Source: an uncultured Ruminococcus sp. (GTDB lineage Bacteria > Bacillota > Clostridia > Oscillospirales > Ruminococcaceae). From it: a stretch of DNA of 28,430 nt. Positions 1 to 7,736 of the stretch are shown one piece after another. The notes beneath the pieces were generated by a model. That model was not told the DNA's origin. It saw only the letters and a list, made by a program, of their open reading frames with translations, and ran no database searches. The stretch covers positions 1-28,430 of the forward strand of contig CALGTV010000117.1 in NCBI GenBank assembly GCA_937902395.1, read 5' to 3'. The position numbers and the translations under genes are program-made. Every line of letters begins with the position of its first letter. Position 1 is the first letter of the stretch.

Positions 1-1
1 C

Positions 2-3000
2 GGCGAAAAGACATACGACGATAAGACAGCAAAGATTGAATTCACAGGCAATCCTGTAATCACAGGACTTAAGGACGGTACATACGTACTTAAGGAGACA
101 GTAGCTCCCGACGGTTACACAGTAGTTTCTGAATTTACATTTACTGTTGAAAACGGTATTGTAACAGGAAATTCAGCTGTAACAAATGGTGAAGTTGAAG
201 TTTCTGAGGACGGTGACAGAATCGTTGTTAAGGACGAAATGACAAAGGCCACTATCAGCAAACAGGAGCTTGGCGCAGGTACAGAGCTTCCCGATGCAAA
301 ACTTGTTATCACAGCTCTTGATGCAAAGGCTGACCTTTCCAATGTAACAGCCAAGCAGGGCGATAAGGAGTTTACATTTGCAGATATCGAAAAGAAAAAC
401 GAGATCAGCTTTGTATCCGGAAATGAGCCAACAGTACTTTCAATGCTTCCCACAGGAATGTATACTCTTACAGAGATTACAGCTCCTGATGGATATGAAA
501 TGGCAGAGACAATCAAGTTTGTAATCGAGCCTGACGGCACAATTAAGGTTGCAAATGGAGAAGACCAGAACGGCAATACTCACTACGAAGTTGTAGAAGA
601 CGGTATTGTTGTTATGGAGGACAAGCCTTCTGAAATTCATATTTCCAAGAAGGAAATTGCTAAGTCCGCTGAACTTCCTGGAGCAATTCTCAAAGTTGTT
701 CTTGAAGAGGCAGATGAGGACGGCACAGACCTTAGCAGTGTTAAGGCTACTCAGAATGGCAAAGCAGCTAAGGATTTCACAATCAGCGACGACAAGATGT
801 CAATTGAATTTACATCAGTTGCAGAGGCTGAAACAGTTATCTCCAAGCTTCCCGATGGTAAGTATACTCTTACTGAGTTCCAGACACCTAAGGATAAGGA
901 CGGAAAAGACAGTCATCTTAAGGCAGAAAGCATCGGCTTTACTGTAAAGAATGGCGAAGTTAAGACAATTACAATGTCCGACAAGGATAAGGATAATTAC
1001 CTTGAGGGCGAAAATGTAATTGCTAAGGGAACAACTGTAACAGGTATTGTTATGCGTGACAACACAACAACAACTACTACAGTTACATCTTCTTCATCCA
1101 CATCAGAAACAGATACTTCTACATCAGAGACAAACACATCAACAACCACATCTACAACTACAACAACATCTACTACTACAACAACGACTACATCTACAAC
1201 TACAACATCTACAACAACCACATCTACAACTACAACATCTACAACAACAACTACATCTACAACTACAACATCTACAACAACAACAACTACATCCACATCA
1301 ACAACAGAGACAAACACATCAACATCCACATCAACAAGCGAGACAAACACATCAACAACAACTACTTATGTTGTAAATATTAACAAGGTAGATGTTGGCG
1401 GAACAGAGGTAGTCGGCGCAAGACTTGAACTCAGCGGAGTAAATGAGAACGGCGAGGCTATCACATTCGGCAAGGGTTCAATCACAGTCGGCAAGGACGG
1501 CGAACTTGTAAACGGCGTTGGCGAAACTCTCGTTTGGATAAGCGGAACAGAAGCAACAATTGTTATCGTTGAAAACGGAACATATACACTTCATGAAGAA
1601 GCAGCTCCAAACGGTTATCTCAAGGCTACAGACATAACATTTGAGGTTAAGGACGGAAAGGTAACAGTTGACGGTAAGGTTGTTGGTTCAATCGATATGG
1701 TTGATGAGAAGATAACAACAACATCCACAACTACAACAACGACTACATCCACAACAACTACATCTACAACTACAACATCTACAACAACATCCACAACTAC
1801 AACATCCACAACAACCACATCTACAACTACAACATCTACAACAACTACATCTACAACAACAACATCTACAATGACTACATCCACATCCACATCTACAACT
1901 ACAACAACATCCACAACTACAACCACAACAACCACAACTACAACCACAACTACAACAACCACAACTACATCTACAACAACTACAACCACTACAACAACAT
2001 GGCCTACAGCAGTGCTTGCAGATATCCATATAAATAAGGTGGATTCCAATGGTACAGTGATTGCTGATGCAGTTCTTGTACTCAAGGGTACTGACGAAAA
2101 CGGTAAGCCTATCATATTCAACAAGAATGATGTTGTATTCGGCGACGGTACAGACTTTATCGGCGACGGTGAAGAGCTTAAGTGGGTAACAGGTAATGAT
2201 TCTACATTCATTAAGAATCTTCCTGACGGTGAATATGTTCTTCAGGAGATATTTACTCCTGACGGATATGAGCCTTCCAAGGATATTCACTTTGCAATTT
2301 CTGACGGTGAAGTTGTAAACAACATCGACAATACAGTTATCATGACAGCTGCTAAGCTGGGTGAAGTTGAAATCAGCAAGCAGAATGTATACGGTGAGGA
2401 AATCATCGGTGCAGAGCTTACTCTCACAGGTAAGGACGCTGACGGAAATGATATCGTATTCGCACTTGAAAACGTAATGCCCGGTCAGAATGCAGAACTT
2501 ATTACATCAGAGGACAGCACAGAGCTCACATGGCTCAGCGGTTCAACTCCTACATACGTTAAGAATCTCCCCGACGGTACATATGTACTCCACGAAGTAG
2601 CAGCTCCAAGCGGATATGAAGTAACAACAGATATGACATTTACTGTTGAAAACGGAGAGCTCAGCGGTGAAATTGGTGTTGACAGCACAAGCGTTACTAT
2701 GATGGATGATATGATTAAGACTGATGTAACAATCAGCAAGGAAAATATCTTTAGTCAGGAAATCCCAGGCGCTACACTTACTCTCACAGGTGTTGACTTC
2801 ACAGGCAGACCTGTAAGCTTCGACGGCGCAGACGTTACACTCGGTACAGGCGCAGAGTTTGTATCTGACGGCAGACATCTTACATGGATTTCCGGCACAT
2901 CCGGCACAAACATCAAGAATCTTCCTGACGGTACTTATGTACTTCACGAGGATGCAGCTCCAAGCGGATATCTCGTATCAACAGACATCGAGTTTACAAT

Positions 3001-4102
3001 TGAGAACGGCGAGGTCAAGGGCGAAATCGGCGTTGAAAGCAATTCCGTAACAATGGTTGATGATATGATTGTTACAGATGTAGCACTTAGCAAGCAGAAT
3101 GTTTACGGTAAGGAAATTGCAGGCGCTACTCTCACTCTTACAGGTACAGATTTAGCTGGAAACAAGATTAACTTCAATGAGAACGCGCTTGTTCTCGGCG
3201 AAAACGCCAAGTTCGTATCTGACGGTGATGCTCTTACATGGGTATCAGGAACAACAGCTTCAATCGTGAAGTCACTTCCTGACGGTACATATGTACTCCA
3301 CGAAGTAGCAGCTCCAAGCGGATATGAAGTAGCAACAGACATTACATTCACAATCAAGGACGGCAAGCTTGTAGGCGGCGTAGGCGTTGACAGTGATTCC
3401 GTAACTATGATGGATGACATGACAGCTACTGATGTTTATATCAGCAAGCAGGATGTATTCAGCAAGGAAGTTCCGGGCGCTACACTTACTCTCACAGGTA
3501 CAGACTTTGAAGGCAACAAGGTTCAGTTCAACAGAAACGGCGTAACATTCGGCGAAGGTGCAGAATTTGTATCTGACGGCGAAGCGCTTACATGGATTTC
3601 AGGAACAGCTCCTTCACTTGTTAAGAATCTCCCTGACGGTACATATGTACTCCACGAGGTTGCAGCTCCTAACGGCTACGAAGTAGCAACAGACATTACA
3701 TTTACAATTGAGAACGGAAAGCTCAGCGGCGAAGTTGGCGTAACAAGTGATACAGTAACAATGATTGATGAGATGATTGTTACAACTACAACTTCTACAA
3801 CAACAACAACTACTACAACTACAACTACTACATCTGATACAACAACAACAACTACTACAGCAACTGATACAGCAACTACAACAGAATCTACAGATACAAC
3901 AGATACAACCACAACTACTACAGCAGCAACTACAACAAAGAAGACCACGACAAAGAAGATTACAACAACCAAGAAAACGACTGCTAAGAAGGACGACGCT
4001 CCTAAGACAGGCGATGCAGGTACTGCAATTCCCGCAGCAGCTCTGGCATTGGCAGCAGCTACAGCATTCGTTCTCAGAAAAAAGAGAGAAGATGAGGAAT
4101 AA
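2..4102 (+). CDS. Surface protein of tandem CnaB/SpaA domains with Thr-rich linkers and C-terminal sorting signal (5' truncated)
   Basis: The frame is open from base 2, so the gene begins upstream; 1366 residues are visible. I count one partial and eight complete prealbumin-like CnaB/SpaA domains, starting near bases 242, 630, 1369, 2022, 2362, 2722, 3079 and 3430. Each has an early Lys (ISKQ-like), a central Glu (YVLHE) and a final strand such as VTMMDD. These match the Lys-Glu-Asp set that forms an intramolecular isopeptide bond in CnaB2 domains (the fold behind SpyTag/SpyCatcher). Three Thr/Ser linkers separate domain groups. The C-terminus has a Lys-rich segment, APKTGD, a hydrophobic helix and RKKREDEE, a variant of the LPXTG sortase signal. 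Likely a protease-resistant, wall-anchored stalk or adhesin. The ligand is unknown and the N-terminal, possibly binding, region lies outside the window. No sortase gene is in view. Family certain; role inferred. Confidence 0.9.
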   Translation, partial: GEKTYDDKTAKIEFTGNPVITGLKDGTYVLKETVAPDGYTVVSEFTFTVENGIVTGNSAVTNGEVEVSEDGDRIVVKDEMTKATISKQELGAGTELPDAKLVITALDAKADLSNVTAKQGDKEFTFADIEKKNEISFVSGNEPTVLSMLPTGMYTLTEITAPDGYEMAETIKFVIEPDGTIKVANGEDQNGNTHYEVVEDGIVVMEDKPSEIHISKKEIAKSAELPGAILKVVLEEADEDGTDLSSVKATQNGKAAKDFTISDDKMSIEFTSVAEAETVISKLPDGKYTLTEFQTPKDKDGKDSHLKAESIGFTVKNGEVKTITMSDKDKDNYLEGENVIAKGTTVTGIVMRDNTTTTTTVTSSSSTSETDTSTSETNTSTTTSTTTTTSTTTTTTTSTTTTSTTTTSTTTTSTTTTTSTTTTSTTTTTTSTSTTETNTSTSTSTSETNTSTTTTYVVNINKVDVGGTEVVGARLELSGVNENGEAITFGKGSITVGKDGELVNGVGETLVWISGTEATIVIVENGTYTLHEEAAPNGYLKATDITFEVKDGKVTVDGKVVGSIDMVDEKITTTSTTTTTTTSTTTTSTTTTSTTTSTTTTSTTTTSTTTTSTTTTSTTTTSTMTTSTSTSTTTTTSTTTTTTTTTTTTTTTTTTTSTTTTTTTTTWPTAVLADIHINKVDSNGTVIADAVLVLKGTDENGKPIIFNKNDVVFGDGTDFIGDGEELKWVTGNDSTFIKNLPDGEYVLQEIFTPDGYEPSKDIHFAISDGEVVNNIDNTVIMTAAKLGEVEISKQNVYGEEIIGAELTLTGKDADGNDIVFALENVMPGQNAELITSEDSTELTWLSGSTPTYVKNLPDGTYVLHEVAAPSGYEVTTDMTFTVENGELSGEIGVDSTSVTMMDDMIKTDVTISKENIFSQEIPGATLTLTGVDFTGRPVSFDGADVTLGTGAEFVSDGRHLTWISGTSGTNIKNLPDGTYVLHEDAAPSGYLVSTDIEFTIENGEVKGEIGVESNSVTMVDDMIVTDVALSKQNVYGKEIAGATLTLTGTDLAGNKINFNENALVLGENAKFVSDGDALTWVSGTTASIVKSLPDGTYVLHEVAAPSGYEVATDITFTIKDGKLVGGVGVDSDSVTMMDDMTATDVYISKQDVFSKEVPGATLTLTGTDFEGNKVQFNRNGVTFGEGAEFVSDGEALTWISGTAPSLVKNLPDGTYVLHEVAAPNGYEVATDITFTIENGKLSGEVGVTSDTVTMIDEMIVTTTTSTTTTTTTTTTTTSDTTTTTTTATDTATTTESTDTTDTTTTTTAATTTKKTTTKKITTTKKTTAKKDDAPKTGDAGTAIPAAALALAAATAFVLRKKREDEE
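1061..1366 (+). repeat. Thr/Ser-rich linker 1 (low-complexity coding repeat)
   Basis: About 100 codons, almost all Thr (mostly ACA and ACT) and Ser with a few Glu and Asn, between the second and third complete CnaB domains. Such TTTTS linkers are typical of Ruminococcus surface and cellulosomal proteins and are probably extended and glycosylated. The repetitive codons make slippage and length variation likely. Confidence 0.9.
1715..1999 (+). repeat. Thr-rich linker 2 (low-complexity coding repeat)
   Basis: 95 codons of nearly pure Thr with regular single Ser, between complete CnaB domains three and four. The composition matches linker 1, so internal recombination between the linkers is possible. 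Confidence 0.9.
2362..3777 (+). repeat. Four tandem CnaB domain repeats of about 350-360 bp
   Basis: Four units begin near 2362, 2722, 3079 and 3430. The stretch encoding PDGTYVLHEVAAPSGYEV is nearly identical at the DNA level around 2571-2625 and 3282-3336. This points to recent duplication or gene conversion and to possible domain-number variation between strains. Confidence 0.85.
3782..3994 (+). repeat. Thr-rich linker 3 ending in Lys-rich wall-spanning segment
   Basis: Thr-rich codons with Asp and Ala, then TTKK repeats, just before the APKTG signal at 3998-4012. The position fits the wall-spanning segment of sortase substrates. Confidence 0.85.
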
Positions 4103-4133
4103 TTCCTATAATTTCTCGGAATAAGACATAATA

Positions 4134-4169
4134 AAAACGAGGTCAGCCATTGCGGCGGACCTCGTTTTT
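4134..4169. terminator. Bidirectional intrinsic terminator between convergent genes
   Basis: An 11-bp stem, AAAACGAGGTC with GACCTCGTTTT, followed by T on both strands. It lies between the surface protein stop at 4102 and the kinase stop at 4169. Confidence 0.85.
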
Positions 4170-5494
4170 CATTCAATATTATTTTTTATTGGAAGTTCCA
4201 CAATGAAAATCGTTCCGTTTTCAGCGTTTACTGCTCTTACTGTTCCATTGTGATAGCTTACACCATGCTTTACAATTGACAAGCCCAAGCCTGTTCCCTC
4301 GATTTTTCGGGAACGGCTTTTGTCAACCCGATAAAATCTTTCAAATATGCGGTCAATATGCTCTTCAGGAATACCAATTCCCGTATCGGTAACAGTTATA
4401 ACTGCTTTCATGGGAATATGTGATACTCGGACGGTATATTTTCCGCCGTTTTTGTTGTATTTTATAGCATTTTCGCACAGGTTATATATGACCTCGCTTA
4501 GAATTGTTCTATCTCCAATAACCGTTACAGGCTCGCCGATAAGCTCAGCTGAAACATTTTTATCGGCGGCTGTCCTTGAAAGTCTGCCGATTATTTCATC
4601 TGCGAGGCTGTAAAGCTCCACATCTTCTGGCTGTCTCGGGATATTTTTTTCGTCAAGTCTTGAAAGCGATACAATATCATTTATAAGGGTTATGAGTCTT
4701 TCGGCTTCTCGACGGATATTTCCACCGAATTCAGCAATATTCTCTGCTTTGACTATTCCGTTTGCAATCATATCAGCAGTACCGTAAATGGTTGTCAGGG
4801 GAGTTTTCAGTTCATGTGATACATTTGATGTGAACTCGCGGCGCATTTTCTCCAGAGCCTGTTCCTCCGTAACGTCCATGATGAATACAACGATTCCGTT
4901 GAGAGTGTCGGATATGTTAGCGGGGCTTGCAATTATTTTTCTGTCGCCCATTTCTGTTGATATGACAATATCAGATCGCAGACCGCCCATAGCGTCCTGA
5001 ATACAACGTCTGAATGGCTCTGCATTGCTGAGAGCATAGATGCTCTGTCCCTCTGTCAGCGGCTGAACTCCTAAAAGCTGATATGCGGCGGAATTGCAAG
5101 AAAGAATCACAGTTTTCGGGTCGGCGATAATAATTCCGTCTTTCATATTTTCAGTTATAAGGCTGAACTGCTCACGGCGGTCCGTAAGCTCCGTCCTGTA
5201 GCGGTTTACCCTGCCTGTCTGCTTTCTGAGACGTTCAAGAATTGGTGAAAGTTCGTTATAAGCTTTATTGGAATCGGGATTTGCTGTGTCAATATTCTTT
5301 ATTGGCTGAACGATTTTTCTTGCGGCAAAAAAAGAGACTCCCAGAAGAAGCACAACCATGACAGCTGCCGCAGCGATTACAAATCCGATGTGTTCAAAGC
5401 TTTCCCCGCCGCTTAAAAGAAGTGTGATGATAATTGCCGATATAAGCGAAATAACCGATGTGATGAATACGCTGAGAAAAATTCTTTTAATCAT
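4169..5494 (-). CDS. PhoR-like sensor histidine kinase
   Basis: 441 residues. Two membrane helices (about 5-27 and 37-57) are joined by a loop of only about ten residues. Then come a coiled linker, a PAS-like domain (about 108-205), HisKA with phospho-acceptor His227 in NVSHELKTPL, and HATPase with the N box (338-346), DTGIGIP (370-376), FERFYRVD and GTGLGL (401-406). It autophosphorylates and passes phosphate to the regulator encoded just upstream. The coding regions overlap by 8 bp (ATGATTAA), so translation is probably coupled. The architecture is that of PhoR/WalK-type kinases, but without a large extracytoplasmic sensor, so the signal is probably sensed in the membrane or by PAS. No phosphate transport genes are nearby, so I do not assign phoR. 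Confidence 0.93.
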   Translation of the reverse strand: MIKRIFLSVFITSVISLISAIIITLLLSGGESFEHIGFVIAAAAVMVVLLLGVSFFAARKIVQPIKNIDTANPDSNKAYNELSPILERLRKQTGRVNRYRTELTDRREQFSLITENMKDGIIIADPKTVILSCNSAAYQLLGVQPLTEGQSIYALSNAEPFRRCIQDAMGGLRSDIVISTEMGDRKIIASPANISDTLNGIVVFIMDVTEEQALEKMRREFTSNVSHELKTPLTTIYGTADMIANGIVKAENIAEFGGNIRREAERLITLINDIVSLSRLDEKNIPRQPEDVELYSLADEIIGRLSRTAADKNVSAELIGEPVTVIGDRTILSEVIYNLCENAIKYNKNGGKYTVRVSHIPMKAVITVTDTGIGIPEEHIDRIFERFYRVDKSRSRKIEGTGLGLSIVKHGVSYHNGTVRAVNAENGTIFIVELPIKNNIE

Positions 5495-6170
5495 TTTTTT
5501 CTCCTATCCTGTAACCCACACCGCGCACTGTTTCTATAAGCTCGCCGCATGAGCCAAGCTTTGAACGGAGTGTACGGATATGAACATCAACAGTTCGGCT
5601 TTCACCTGAAAAATCATATCCCCAGATAAGACTAAGCAGCTCATCACGGGTATATACTCTGCCCTTTTTCTTCATAAGCAGGCACAGCAGGTCGTACTCT
5701 TTTAAGGTAAGGGATACTTTTTTACCGTCGGCAAAAACCTCGTGTTTATCCTGAATTATTTTTAGTTTTCCAACAGAAATTGAATCCTCAGCCGCCTGCA
5801 CAGGTTTAGATGTACGGCGCAAAAGTGCTTTTATTCGCGATATAAGTTCCATAGTGCCGAATGGCTTTGATATGTAATCGTCAGCACCGCTGTCAAGTCC
5901 AAGAACTTTGTCGAATTCCGTGCCCTTTGCCGTCAGAAGTATTACGGGCAGATTTGCGGTTTTAGGGTTGGAACGCAGCTTTTTCAGAATAGAAATTCCG
6001 TCCTCTTCGGGAAGCATGATATCCAGCAGAAGCAATTCAGGGATATTTTCGGAAAGCGCTGCAAAAAATTCCGAGGGCAGTTCAAATCCGACAGCTTCAA
6101 ACCCAGAGTTATTCAGCGCATAGAGGACAAAATCGCGGATTCCACTTTCATCTTCAAGCATATAAATCAT
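5487..6170 (-). CDS. OmpR/PhoB-family response regulator
   Basis: 227 residues. The receiver domain (1-120) has acidic residues E6 and D7, phosphorylated Asp50 (LLLDIMLPEEDG), Thr80 and Lys102 (YISKPF). A winged-helix DNA-binding domain follows (about 128-224), ending in the usual TVRGVGYRI. It is the transcription-regulator partner of the kinase encoded immediately downstream. The start ATG at 6170 follows an AGGTG ribosome site. A promoter at 6205-6233 leaves a leader of about 27 nt. Full length for the family. Target genes cannot be told from the sequence. Confidence 0.94.
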   Translation of the reverse strand: MIYMLEDESGIRDFVLYALNNSGFEAVGFELPSEFFAALSENIPELLLLDIMLPEEDGISILKKLRSNPKTANLPVILLTAKGTEFDKVLGLDSGADDYISKPFGTMELISRIKALLRRTSKPVQAAEDSISVGKLKIIQDKHEVFADGKKVSLTLKEYDLLCLLMKKKGRVYTRDELLSLIWGYDFSGESRTVDVHIRTLRSKLGSCGELIETVRGVGYRIGEKND

Positions 6171-6204
6171 AGTTTCACCTACTCAAAAGAATTACAATAT
6201 ATTA

Positions 6205-6233
6205 ATTATAATCCATTTCCTGAAAAAATGCAA
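6205..6233 (-). promoter_or_regulatory. Promoter of the two-component operon
   Basis: On the minus strand TTGCAT and TATAAT are separated by 17 nt. The start site should be about 6197, some 27 nt before the regulator start codon. Confidence 0.7.
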
Positions 6234-6239
6234 GAGAAA

Positions 6240-6271
6240 ACAGACCAACGTAAAATTTTCATGTTGGTCTG
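6240..6271 (-). terminator. Intrinsic terminator of the small membrane peptide gene
   Basis: The stem CAGACCAAC with GTTGGTCTG (9 bp) is followed on the minus strand by TTTTCTCTT. It lies 14 nt after the stop of the 44-residue ORF. Confidence 0.75.
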
Positions 6272-6284
6272 TTGATGTTGTTTA

Positions 6285-6419
6285 TTAGTGTTTGAGATTG
6301 TAAATAAATTCGCCTAAATCCTCTCCGATATTTGCTCCTGCATAATTAGAAAAAAAGACTAATAAAGCAAATAACAGAACAGATGCACCGATGCTTATAC
6401 CTTTTATTTTTTTCTCCAT
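6285..6419 (-). CDS. Small single-pass membrane protein, 44 residues
   Basis: The ORF starts MEKKIKGISIGA and ends EFIYNLKH. A basic N-terminus is followed by one hydrophobic helix (about residues 8-24, ISIGASVLLFALLVFFS) and a short polar tail with two acidic patches. Support for a real gene: a good ribosome site (GGAGGA, 9 nt before the ATG), its own promoter at 6457-6484 and a terminator at 6240-6271. I do not recognise a family. A segment of this kind could be a regulatory micropeptide of a membrane complex; its neighbours are a membrane kinase and chromate-family transporters. A leaderless signal peptide is less likely, because the tail after the helix is only about 20 residues. Confidence 0.65.
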   Translation of the reverse strand: MEKKIKGISIGASVLLFALLVFFSNYAGANIGEDLGEFIYNLKH

Positions 6420-6456
6420 AATATTATTCCTCCATTAGTAAAGTTAATATATTTTT

Positions 6457-6484
6457 ATTATACCATATCCAACAGTGAATGCAA
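6457..6484 (-). promoter_or_regulatory. Promoter of the 44-residue peptide gene
   Basis: On the minus strand TTGCAT and TATAAT are separated by 16 nt, just after the end of the chromate-transporter gene. The predicted start is about 6449, 30 nt before the ATG. Confidence 0.6.
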
Positions 6485-6491
6485 TATGTTT

Positions 6492-7061
6492 TTACAGATT
6501 AAGCGCAAATCCCGCAATAATTCCAATAACCGCCGATGAAGCGATTATAATAATCGGGCTGATTTTTTTCTTTAATGTGAAGAAAAGCGCCGCCGCGAAT
6601 ATTGCAAGAGATACATAGAATGAAATTCCTGTAAATACCGCAGTTGTGAGCCCTGAGGGAAAGAATACCGTAAGTCCGATAGACACAACAGCAGAGCCAA
6701 TCATTCCGATAACAGCAGGTTTCAAGCCTGTCATACAGCCCTCTACCGCCTTGCTTTTACGGAATTTGTCAAAGCATTTTGCAACAATGAGTATCACTAT
6801 AAACGACGGAAGAACAACTCCGAGGGTTGCACAGATTCCGCCGATTATTCCGCCTGTTTCATTTCCCACGTATGTTGAAATGTTTATGGCAAAAGGTCCG
6901 GGAGTACTCTCGCTGACAGCGATAAAATCAACTATCTGCTCATTTGTCATCCAGCCTTTCTTAACAACAGCCTCCTGCACCAGAGGAAGCATAGCATAGC
7001 CGCCGCCGAATGTGAAAAGTCCTATTCTGAAAAAGGTGATAAAAAGTTCAAGTAAAATCAT
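6492..7061 (-). CDS. Chromate transporter family protein, half-size (CHR domain), second of pair
   Basis: 189 residues, one CHR domain. It carries the family signatures FTFGGGYAMLPLVQ (about 16-29), SESTPGPFAIN and a Gly-rich ATLGVVLPSFIV segment, with about five to six hydrophobic helices. It is one half of a short-chain CHR pair; the start codon overlaps the stop of the preceding gene by 4 bp (ATGA), so the two are probably made in equal amounts and assemble as a heterodimer. Known members export chromate by proton exchange, but many Clostridia carry such pairs without known chromate resistance, so the real substrate may be another oxyanion. Family call is secure. Confidence 0.92.
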   Translation of the reverse strand: MILLELFITFFRIGLFTFGGGYAMLPLVQEAVVKKGWMTNEQIVDFIAVSESTPGPFAINISTYVGNETGGIIGGICATLGVVLPSFIVILIVAKCFDKFRKSKAVEGCMTGLKPAVIGMIGSAVVSIGLTVFFPSGLTTAVFTGISFYVSLAIFAAALFFTLKKKISPIIIIASSAVIGIIAGFALNL

Positions 7062-7627
7062 TTGCCTGCCTCCTTTGCCTTATTTGCAGTTGTAAAGAAG
7101 TAGATAAGACCAGCAACAGCACAGCCGATTATTATAAATACTGCGTTTATGTCCGTGAATGCGGCAAAAATAAACGCTGCTGCCGCTATGCAGTAGGCGA
7201 AAATATTTTTTGGACATTTCTTGTACATGGAAATCAAAGCCTTTATAATAAGAGCAAGAACTCCTGCACGTATGCCGAAAAATGCATACTTTACTGCCCT
7301 GTAGCTGCTGAATTCGCGGAGCACCATTGATATAAGTGTAATAATGAAGAATGAGGGCAGTACAACTCCCAGAGTTGCGCACATTGCTCCCAGAATGCCT
7401 GCTGTGCGGTATCCCACAAATGTTGCGGAATTTATGGCAATAGGTCCTGGAGTGGATTCCGCAATTGCCACGATTTCAAGGATATCGTCATCGGTAAGCC
7501 ATTTTTTATTTTCGCATACTTCTTTTTGAATCAGCGGAATCATGGCATAACCGCCGCCGAATGTAAATGCTCCTATCTTGAAAAAAGTGAGGAACAAATC
7601 AAGTTTTCTGTTTTCTTTTTTTGCCAT
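7058..7627 (-). CDS. Chromate transporter family protein, half-size (CHR domain), first of pair
   Basis: 189 residues. Same signatures as its partner: FTFGGGYAMIPLIQ (about 17-30), AESTPGPIAIN and ATLGVVLPSFFI, then four to five more hydrophobic helices. The positive N-terminus (MAKKENRKLD) differs from that of the partner, which fits the opposite-topology pairs described for short CHR proteins. The ATG at 7627 follows AAGGAG. No convincing promoter is visible in the 109 nt upstream; a long hairpin at 7660-7698 separates it from the lipoprotein gene. Confidence 0.92.
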   Translation of the reverse strand: MAKKENRKLDLFLTFFKIGAFTFGGGYAMIPLIQKEVCENKKWLTDDDILEIVAIAESTPGPIAINSATFVGYRTAGILGAMCATLGVVLPSFFIITLISMVLREFSSYRAVKYAFFGIRAGVLALIIKALISMYKKCPKNIFAYCIAAAAFIFAAFTDINAVFIIIGCAVAGLIYFFTTANKAKEAGK

Positions 7628-7659
7628 AAATAAATCTCCTTAATTTATTAACAGATGCA

Positions 7660-7698
7660 CGGAAACAGCCGAACTGTTAAAAAGTTCGGCTGCCTCCG
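7660..7698 (-). terminator. Long hairpin between lipoprotein and chromate-family genes (possible terminator or processing site)
   Basis: The core stem CAGCCGAACT with AGTTCGGCTG is at 7666-7692, extended outward through two G-U pairs to CGGA/TCCG. On the minus strand only TTT lies in the descending arm and no clear T-run follows, so termination may be partial. It could equally be a stable mRNA 3' end. Confidence 0.45.
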
Positions 7699-7736
7699 CA
7701 TTAGGTGGTTTATATGAAATTTGAGGATGTCATTAA

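Noticed and set aside
997..1350. Antisense frame of nearly pure Val/Asp, and Gln/Leu/His-rich frames over the Thr linkers (also 1615-2211, 1688-2290, 3676-4176)
   Set aside because: They are reading-frame shadows of the ACA/ACT repeats in the surface protein gene; composition follows the repeat and there is no start signal.
1061..1999. Dense short repeats resembling a CRISPR array
   Set aside because: The repeats are Thr codons within an open frame; there are no constant repeats with unique spacers.
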